Assembly (NCBI RefSeq): GCF_004078655.1
Contig: NZ_RZNC01000001.1
Span: 1,136,391 to 1,200,390, forward strand
DNA from: Labedella populi
Lineage (GTDB): Bacteria; Actinomycetota; Actinomycetes; Actinomycetales; Microbacteriaceae
Direction of reading: 5' to 3'
Length of the DNA: 64,000 bases
In this document: positions 58,094 to 64,000 of the stretch, in pieces
Layout: each line of letters opens with the position of its first letter
How positions within the stretch are numbered: position 1 is the stretch's first letter
Translations under genes and position numbers: made by a program
Notes under the pieces: generated by a model
What the model was told of the DNA's origin: nothing
The model's database searches: none
Seen by the model: the letters and a program-made list of their open reading frames with translations, nothing else

Positions 58094-59086
58094 GTGACCC
58101 TCGTCAACCTCTGGCTCGTGCTCGCGTGGCTCGTCGCCGCGCTCGTCACCGCTGCGATCGTCGTCTGGCTGCAGCGGCGAGCGCGACGGCGAAGCGCTGA
58201 GGCGGTGCCCGTCGCGCACTCCGACCGGCTCACGACGCTCCCCGCCTACGCGTCCGCGCTCCGACGGTACCGAACGTTGCTCTGGACGGTCCTCGTCGCC
58301 GTCGTGCTCCTCGTCGCCGCGAGCGCCGTGCTCTCCGGTCGGCTCGTCAGCCTCACCACTGTGCAGCCGGAGCTCCGCAATCGTGACATCGTGCTGTGCC
58401 TCGACGTCTCGGGCTCGATGATCGATTACGACGCGCAGATCGTCGAGACGTTCTCGGAGCTCACGGAGGAGTTCGACGGCGAACGAATCGGTCTCGTCCT
58501 CTTCAACGCGTCGGCGATCACCTCGTTCCCGCTCACGAGCGACTACGCCTATGCGCGATCGCAGCTCGACGCGCTGCACGCCGACCTCGTCGATCCCGAC
58601 ACCGACTGGTCGTTCGCGAACGGGACGCTGCTCGGTAACGGGTCATCGATGATCGGCGACGGCCTCGCGTCGTGCGTCATGCGCTTCGACGACCTCGACA
58701 CGCAGCGGTCCCGGTCGATCGTCTTCGCGACGGACAACTACGTCGCGGGAGAACAGATCATGACGCTCCCGGAGGCCGGGGAGTTCGCGCGGTCGAAGGA
58801 CGTCGTCGTGTTCGGCCTCAACCCCGGAGACGTGCGAAGCCTCGACTACATCGCCGAGTTCGCCGACGAGATGCGTCAGGTCGTCGAGGCGACGGACGGC
58901 ACCTACTGGGCCCTCGAGGACCCCGATGCGGTGCCGGGCATCGTCGCGCAGGTGCAGGAGAGGCAAGCGGAGCGGTTCACGGGTGAACCGGTGCTCGTCG
59001 TCACGGACGAGCCGACGCTCCCGGTCCTCGCGGGCTTCGTGGCACTCGCGGCCGTCATGTTCGCGGGATGGAGGTTGCGTCGATGA
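58094..59086 (+). CDS. VWA-domain membrane protein (BatA-like)
   Basis: 330 aa. Helices near the N-terminus (about residues 3-22 and 57-80) and one at the C-terminus flank a von Willebrand A domain with a complete MIDAS opening, IVLCLDVSGSMIDYD (about residue 98). BatA-type proteins are thought to bind partners through a metal-dependent site on the outer face. GTG start 7 bp after the previous gene; stop overlaps the next start. Confidence 0.87.
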   Translation: MTLVNLWLVLAWLVAALVTAAIVVWLQRRARRRSAEAVPVAHSDRLTTLPAYASALRRYRTLLWTVLVAVVLLVAASAVLSGRLVSLTTVQPELRNRDIVLCLDVSGSMIDYDAQIVETFSELTEEFDGERIGLVLFNASAITSFPLTSDYAYARSQLDALHADLVDPDTDWSFANGTLLGNGSSMIGDGLASCVMRFDDLDTQRSRSIVFATDNYVAGEQIMTLPEAGEFARSKDVVVFGLNPGDVRSLDYIAEFADEMRQVVEATDGTYWALEDPDAVPGIVAQVQERQAERFTGEPVLVVTDEPTLPVLAGFVALAAVMFAGWRLRR

Positions 59087-60108
59087 TCCTCGACCCCGTC
59101 CTGCCGGTGTGGCTCATCGCCGTGCTCGGCGTCGTCCTCGCGGGTTTCGCACTCACGCAACTCGTCTGGCCCGGGCGCGGCCGATCCCGTCTGCTCTGGG
59201 CTTCGCGCCTCGTGATGGTGCTCCTGCTCGTCGGTATCGCGCTGCGACCGGGCGTCCCCGCGTCGTCCTTGCCCCCGGCCGCTTCGGGCGACGTCGACCT
59301 CTACCTCGTGGTCGACACGACGAGCAGCATGGCCGCCGAGGACTGGGGGGATTCGGCTCCTCGCCTCGACGGCGTCCGCGACGACGTGCTCTCGATCGCC
59401 CAGGCGCTCGTCGGATCGCGCGTCTCGCTCATCACGTTCGACGCCGTGACGGTCCACCGCGTGCCGCTCACGACCGACGTGTCGGCGCTCGCCCAGGCCA
59501 CGCGTGCGCTGCGGCAGGAGATCACGTCCTACTCCGCCGGCAGCAGCATCGATGAGCCCGTCGAGTACCTCACCGGCGTCCTCGCGTCCGACGCGGAGGA
59601 GAACCCGGAACGCTCCCGCGTGCTCTTCTACCTCGGCGACGGGGAGCAGACGAGCGGCGAGGCGCCCGGCTCCTTCTCGGCTCTCGCCCCGTTCATCGAT
59701 GGGGGAGCCGTGCTCGGCTACGGTACCGACGGCGGGGGTCGGATGCGCTCCTACACCGGGTACGACGACGGCACCGAGCCTCCCTACATCGTGGATTACT
59801 CCACGGGGGAGGACGCCATCTCCCGCATCGACGAGCGGGCCCTCACGACCATCGCCGGAGAGCTCGGCGTCCCGTACGTCCACCGCGACGCGGAGTCATC
59901 GGTCGCGGCGGCGACAGCGGGGATCGAGGTCGGGGACGTGGAGAGCGGTGGCGAGGTGCCGGCGGAGACCGGTGAGTTCTACTGGCTGCTCGCCATTCCG
60001 CTCACGGCGCTCGCCGTGCTCGAACTCGGGTGGATGCTGCGGACGGTGCTCCGTTCGGGCGTCGGCCCCGGTCGGCGCAATGGACGGGAGGTGATGACCG
60101 GTGGTTGA
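59083..60108 (+). CDS. Second VWA-domain membrane protein (BatB-like)
   Basis: 341 aa with the same layout as its neighbour: two N-terminal helices, a VWA domain opening DLYLVVDTTSSMAAEDWG (about residue 75; MIDAS DxTSS in place of DxSxS) and a C-terminal helix (WLLAIPLTALAVLELGWML). The pair probably works together. It overlaps the next gene by 8 bp. Confidence 0.85.
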   Translation: MILDPVLPVWLIAVLGVVLAGFALTQLVWPGRGRSRLLWASRLVMVLLLVGIALRPGVPASSLPPAASGDVDLYLVVDTTSSMAAEDWGDSAPRLDGVRDDVLSIAQALVGSRVSLITFDAVTVHRVPLTTDVSALAQATRALRQEITSYSAGSSIDEPVEYLTGVLASDAEENPERSRVLFYLGDGEQTSGEAPGSFSALAPFIDGGAVLGYGTDGGGRMRSYTGYDDGTEPPYIVDYSTGEDAISRIDERALTTIAGELGVPYVHRDAESSVAAATAGIEVGDVESGGEVPAETGEFYWLLAIPLTALAVLELGWMLRTVLRSGVGPGRRNGREVMTGG

Positions 60109-60943
60109 GCCGATCGCGCAACCGACGCTCGCGACGGAACCGACAGGCGCGACGGAACTGACAGGCGCGACGGAATGGACGGGAGCGCCCGCGCGCACGG
60201 AGCGCCGGGTCACGGCGACGGCGATGCGACGGCGCCGTCGACGGCTCCTCTGGTGGTCGCTCCCCGTCGTCCTGATCGCGCTCGCGATCTCGTTCAAGCT
60301 CGCGAGCCTCTCCCTCACGGCGCAGGACGCGATCGATGCGGCGGAGAGCGGGCGGTTCGATGAGAGCATCGCGGCGAGCGATTCCCTCATGACGCTCAAC
60401 GTGGTCGAACCGTGGATCGCGTACTTCAACCGCGGCACCGCCTCGGCGCTCGCCCAGGAGTACAACGACGCGACGGACGACCTCTCGGTCGCTCTCGAAC
60501 TCGCTCCCGACGATCAGGCGTGCGACGTTCGTGTGAACCTCGCTCTCGCCTGGGAGGAGCTCGGCGACATCTATGCCGAAGGCGGGTACCTCCGCGGCGC
60601 TTCCCTCCTCTACGACACGGCTCTCGCCGTCATCCGCGGGGGAGAGGAGGACGGCTGCTTCCGCAGCGAGGAGGAGGGCGACTCGACACCGCCAGAGGAG
60701 CCGTCCGACGGATCGACCGACGCGGGCGAGCGGCTCGAGAACGCGCGAGACCGCGTGGAGGGCAAACAGGACGAGGTCGATCGGCAGGACGGTCAGCAGG
60801 GTCAGGGTGCGCCCGACTCGGACGCCGGTGGGGGATCCCCGACCGAGGACCTCGAGGACCGAGGTGATGCGGCGGAGCAGGAGCGTCGTGATCAGGACGC
60901 CGATCAGCGCGGCGGTGGCGAGTACGTCGAGAAGCCCTGGTGA
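60101..60943 (+). CDS. TPR-like membrane protein of the Bat-like operon
   Basis: 280 aa. A variable Thr/Gly/Ala-rich N-terminus built on 18-bp repeats is followed by a helix (WWSLPVVLIALAISFKLASL, about residues 50-70). Two to three TPR-like helices come next (YFNRGTASALAQEYNDATDD; VNLALAWEELGDIYAEGGYL), then a long Asp/Glu/Gln/Arg-rich disordered tail. Corresponds to BatC-like components. GTG start after GGGAGG. Confidence 0.8.
   Translation: MVEPIAQPTLATEPTGATELTGATEWTGAPARTERRVTATAMRRRRRRLLWWSLPVVLIALAISFKLASLSLTAQDAIDAAESGRFDESIAASDSLMTLNVVEPWIAYFNRGTASALAQEYNDATDDLSVALELAPDDQACDVRVNLALAWEELGDIYAEGGYLRGASLLYDTALAVIRGGEEDGCFRSEEEGDSTPPEEPSDGSTDAGERLENARDRVEGKQDEVDRQDGQQGQGAPDSDAGGGSPTEDLEDRGDAAEQERRDQDADQRGGGEYVEKPW
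60130..60183. repeat. 18-bp in-frame tandem repeat, three copies
   Basis: CGCGACGGAACCGACAGG and two variants follow each other at 60130, 60148 and 60166. They encode repeated Ala-Thr-Glu-x-Thr-Gly in the TPR-like protein N-terminus. Confidence 0.85.
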
Positions 60944-60976
60944 GGGCCGTCCGGAGGCGGGGCCAGCCGCGGGCGG

Positions 60977-61010
60977 CGGCGCCACCCGACTAGCGGCGCC
61001 ACCCGACTAG
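60977..61010. repeat. 17-bp perfect duplication spanning the proS promoter
   Basis: CGGCGCCACCCGACTAG occurs at 60977-60993 and 60994-61010. The second copy supplies the TAG of the -10 TAGCAT; the first yields TAGCGG. Confidence 0.9.
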
Positions 61011-61013
61011 CAT
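61008..61013 (+). promoter_or_regulatory. -10 element TAGCAT, leaderless proS start
   Basis: TAGCAT ends 6 nt before GTG 61020, with no ribosome binding site. Confidence 0.6.
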
Positions 61014-61019
61014 GGACGC

Positions 61020-62798
61020 GTGGTTACGCGCCTGTCGACATACTTCCTCCGCACGCTCCGTGAAGATCCCTCCGACGCGGAGGTGACGAGTCACCGGTTG
61101 CTCGTGCGCGCCGGGTACATCCGGCGCCAGGCGCCGGGGGTGTTCGCATGGCTTCCGATCGGTCTGCGCGTGAAGGCGAAGATCGAGACGATCGTGCGCG
61201 AGGAGATGGCCGCCGCCGGCGCCTTCGAGGTCCACTTCCCCGCACTGCTGCCGCGTGAACCCTACGAGGCGACCGGTCGCTGGGAGGAGTACGGCGACGC
61301 GCTCTTCCGCCTGAAGGACCGCAAGGGCGCCGACTACCTGTTGGCGCCGACGCACGAGGAGGTCTTCACGCTGCTCGTGAAGGACCTGTACTCGAGCTAC
61401 AAAGACCTGCCGCTGTCGATCTACCAGATCCAGGACAAGTACCGCGATGAGGCGCGACCCCGCGCGGGGCTGCTGCGCGGCCGCGAGTTCACGATGAAGG
61501 ACGCGTACTCCTTCGACTACACGGACGCCGGCCTCGACGCGAGCTACCAGAGCCAGCGCGACGCGTACGAGCGGATCTTCGCCCGACTCGGCCTCGAGTA
61601 CGTCATCGTGCACGCCGACGCGGGCGCGATGGGCGGCTCGCGGAGCGAGGAGTTCCTCCACCCCACGCCGATCGGCGAGGACACGTTCGTGCGCTCGGCG
61701 GGCGGGTACGCGGCGAACGTCGAGGCGTTCACGACCGTCGTCCCTGAGGCACGGCCCGTCGACGGACTGCCGGAGGCGATCGTGCACGACACGCCGGACA
61801 CGCCCACGATCCAGACGCTCGTGGATCTGGCGAACGCCGAGCACCCGCGCGAGGACGGCCGCCCCTGGACGGCCGCGGACACCTTGAAGAACGTCGTGCT
61901 CGCCCTCACCGACCTGGAGGGGAACCGCTCGCTCGTCGTCGTGGGGCTTCCGGGCGACCGCGAGGTCGAGATGAAGCGCGTCGAGGTCGCGTTCGCCCCC
62001 GCCGAGGTCGAGGCGGCGACGGAGGAGGACTTCGCGAAGCACCCGGGCCTCGTGAAGGGGTACATCGGACCGTGGTCCCCGGCGGGTCCCGTCCTCGGTG
62101 AGGAGTCGAGCACGGGCATCCGCTTCGTCGTCGACCCCCGAGTCGTCGACGGCACCGAGTGGATCACGGGAGCGAACGAGCAGGGCCGGCACGTCTTCGG
62201 ACTCGTCGCGGGTCGCGACTTCACGGCGGACGGCGTCGTCGAGGCCGCCGAGGTACGTGTCGGCGACCCCGCTCCCGACGGTTCCGGCCCCGTCGAGCTC
62301 GCGCGCGGCATGGAGCTCGGGCACGTCTTCCAGCTGGGCCGCAAGTACGCCGAGTCGCTCGGTCTCAAGGTGCTCGACGAGAACGGCAAGCTCGTCACGG
62401 TCACGATGGGCTCGTACGGCATCGGTATCACCCGCATCCTCGCGACGATCGCGGAGCTCAACAACGACGAGAAGGGCCTCATCTGGCCGACCCAGGTCGC
62501 GCCGTTCGACGTACACCTCGTCGCGACAGGCCGGGAGGCCGCCGTCTTCGAGACGGCCGGGTGGATCTCGGACCAGCTCGAGGCGGCCGGTCTCGACGTG
62601 CTCTACGACGATCGTCCGAAGGTCTCGCCCGGAGTGAAGTTCGGTGACGCCGAACTCGTCGGCGTGCCGATCATCGTGATCGCCGGCCGCGGTGTCGCCG
62701 ATGGCACGGTCGAGGTCTGGGACCGTCGCTCGGGCGAGCGTGAGACCGTCACGATCGCCGAGGTCGTCGACGCGGTCGCGCGCTTCCGCCTCTCCTGA
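61020..62798 (+). CDS. proS: Prolyl-tRNA synthetase (bacterial type)
   Basis: Class II synthetase, 592 aa. Motif 1 lies around [18 protein letters not shown], motif 2 in [20 protein letters not shown] (about residue 140) and motif 3 in [14 protein letters not shown] (about residue 463). The long insertion between motifs 2 and 3 (about residues 225-400) is the YbaK-like editing domain that removes mischarged alanine. A C-terminal anticodon-binding domain ends the protein. Confidence 0.97.
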   Translation: MVTRLSTYFLRTLREDPSDAEVTSHRLLVRAGYIRRQAPGVFAWLPIGLRVKAKIETIVREEMAAAGAFEVHFPALLPREPYEATGRWEEYGDALFRLKDRKGADYLLAPTHEEVFTLLVKDLYSSYKDLPLSIYQIQDKYRDEARPRAGLLRGREFTMKDAYSFDYTDAGLDASYQSQRDAYERIFARLGLEYVIVHADAGAMGGSRSEEFLHPTPIGEDTFVRSAGGYAANVEAFTTVVPEARPVDGLPEAIVHDTPDTPTIQTLVDLANAEHPREDGRPWTAADTLKNVVLALTDLEGNRSLVVVGLPGDREVEMKRVEVAFAPAEVEAATEEDFAKHPGLVKGYIGPWSPAGPVLGEESSTGIRFVVDPRVVDGTEWITGANEQGRHVFGLVAGRDFTADGVVEAAEVRVGDPAPDGSGPVELARGMELGHVFQLGRKYAESLGLKVLDENGKLVTVTMGSYGIGITRILATIAELNNDEKGLIWPTQVAPFDVHLVATGREAAVFETAGWISDQLEAAGLDVLYDDRPKVSPGVKFGDAELVGVPIIVIAGRGVADGTVEVWDRRSGERETVTIAEVVDAVARFRLS

Positions 62799-62962
62799 CC
62801 TCCGGCCTCGTCACGGGGCTCTCGCGCCGCTGATCCGCGTCAACTCAGCCGAATGGAGCTCGCGTCCTCCGGGGTGTCGACGGTCATGCGGTCGGGTACC
62901 CTTGACAGGTAGTCCGGCGCGCGGTTTCGCGTCGGCAAGAGCTGAATATGGAGGTGGCCGTC

Positions 62963-63949
62963 GTGGACATCGATCTCACTGTCCTGAAGATGATGGAACG
63001 GGAGCGGGAGATCCCGTTCGACGAACTCGTGCACATCATCGAGCAGGCGATCCTCACCGCCTACCAGAAGAACGAGACCCAGTCGGGCGGCGACGCGACG
63101 GATGCGCGCGTGCACCTCGACCGGAAGACCGGACACGTCGCGGTCCTCATCCCGGAGAAGGACGAGGACGGCAACGTCATCGGCGAGTCGGAGACGATGC
63201 CCGAGGACTTCGGTCGGATCGCGGCCTTCGCGGCGAAGCAGGTCATCAACCAGCGTCTGCGCGACATCGCCGACGATGCGGTGCTCGGAGAGTTCAAGGG
63301 GCGCGAGGGCGACATCGTCGCGGGCGTCATCCAGCAGGGCCCGAACCCGAAGATGATCCACGTCGATCTCGGCACGATAGAGGCGATCATGCCGCCGGAG
63401 GAGCAGGTGCCCGGCGAGCAGTACACACACGGATCGCGCATCCGCGTCTACGTGACGAGCGTCTCGAAGGGGCTCAAGGGCCCGTCGATCACGGTCTCCC
63501 GCACCCACCCGTCGCTCGTTCGCAAGCTGTTCGCGCTCGAGGTGCCGGAGATCGCGTCGGGTCTCGTCGAGATCGTGTCGCTTGCTCGCGAGGCCGGTCA
63601 CCGGACGAAGATCGCGGTGCGGGCGACCGACCCGGCGATCAACGCCAAGGGCGCGTGCATCGGCGAGATGGGGCGTCGCGTCCGCGCCGTCACCGAGGAA
63701 CTCGGCACGGAGAAGATCGACATCGTCGACTATTCGCCGGACCTCGCGACGTTCGTGGGCAACGCACTCTCGCCCGCGAAGGTCACGTCGACCTTCGTGC
63801 TCGACCAGAGCATCAAGGCGGTTCGGGCGCTTGTGCCCGACTACCAGTTGTCGCTCGCGATCGGCAAGGAAGGCCAGAACGCCCGCCTCGCCGCGAAGCT
63901 GACGGGCGCGAAGATCGACATCCAGCCGGACTCGATCCTCGACGAATAG
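62963..63949 (+). CDS. nusA: Transcription elongation/termination factor NusA
   Basis: 328 aa, the short form without C-terminal AR repeats. An N-terminal RNA-polymerase-binding domain (LVHIIEQAILTAYQKNE), an S1 domain and two KH domains (KGACIGEMGRRVRAVTEELG; LSLAIGKEGQNARLAAKLTG) are visible. GTG 62963 is chosen because GGAGGTGG lies 7 nt upstream; ATG 62948 would itself be part of that ribosome binding site. There is no rimP in the 149-bp gap before it. Confidence 0.96.
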   Translation: MDIDLTVLKMMEREREIPFDELVHIIEQAILTAYQKNETQSGGDATDARVHLDRKTGHVAVLIPEKDEDGNVIGESETMPEDFGRIAAFAAKQVINQRLRDIADDAVLGEFKGREGDIVAGVIQQGPNPKMIHVDLGTIEAIMPPEEQVPGEQYTHGSRIRVYVTSVSKGLKGPSITVSRTHPSLVRKLFALEVPEIASGLVEIVSLAREAGHRTKIAVRATDPAINAKGACIGEMGRRVRAVTEELGTEKIDIVDYSPDLATFVGNALSPAKVTSTFVLDQSIKAVRALVPDYQLSLAIGKEGQNARLAAKLTGAKIDIQPDSILDE

Positions 63950-64000
63950 AGGGTGTCCGGTTGGATGTCGGTCTTCGCGCATTCGATCGGACGCGCAGCG

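Noticed and set aside
62904..62909. TTGACA as nusA -35 box
   Set aside because: No TANNNT lies 16-18 nt downstream; the TACCCT just before it at about 62898 is at least as likely to be a -10.
63950..64000. Start of ylxR after nusA
   Set aside because: The last 51 bases contain possible starts but nothing resembling the YlxR N-terminus, so no gene is claimed.

Overview
This window is high-GC DNA with dense, overlapping operons. It has many GTG starts, ATGA/GTGA stop-start overlaps and actinobacterial -10 hexamers (TANNNT) placed 6-8 nt before start codons. The gene order argS - lysA - hom - thrC - thrB - rho - prfA ... prmC - tsaC - wecA-like - atpBEFHAGDC, together with an actinobacterial-type Rho and an LmeA-like (DUF2993) protein, points to an actinobacterium. 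Microbacteriaceae is my best guess, by inference and not by search.

Bases 1-9,420 form a surface-polysaccharide locus. It holds a two-domain glycosyltransferase cut by the window edge, a WcaF-type acyltransferase, a WbuB-type glycosyltransferase, gmd and fcl (the GDP-L-fucose pathway), a multiply frameshifted Wzy-like polymerase remnant (5766-7111), a second hexapeptide acyltransferase and another GT4 glycosyltransferase. The distal half is visibly less GC-rich than the rest and ends at a tRNA-Arg(CCG) gene.

Bases 9,500-30,200 carry housekeeping genes: PdxH-like oxidase, transglutaminase-like protein, acyltransferase 3, lipoprotein, argS, DUF2993 protein, the lysA-hom-thrC-thrB amino-acid operon, rho, prfA, an antisense cysK-cysE pair, prmC, tsaC and a WecA/MraY-like transferase. 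A threonine-rich short ORF ends exactly on the lysA start codon and is the best candidate here for an undescribed regulatory device. Bases 29,761-37,235 hold an AtpI-like protein and the complete F1Fo ATP synthase operon.

Bases 37,271-64,000 contain yaaA/tag (overlapping tail to tail), an aldo/keto reductase, a PP2C phosphatase whose last motif is displaced by a frameshift, an orphan EccC/FtsK-like ATPase, an asparaginase, an OsmC protein, a PlsC acyltransferase and a two-domain FKBP lipoprotein. These are followed by dxr, a divergent solitary MurE-like ligase, a site-2 protease, a NarL-type two-component pair, a SHOCT protein and ispG, then a Bat-like MoxR-DUF58-TM-VWA-VWA-TPR operon, proS and nusA.

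Three themes recur. At least ten genes look leaderless. Perfect 12-18 bp tandem duplications appear repeatedly, in intergenic sequence and in frame. Most convergent gene junctions are marked by a hairpin or a tandem repeat.
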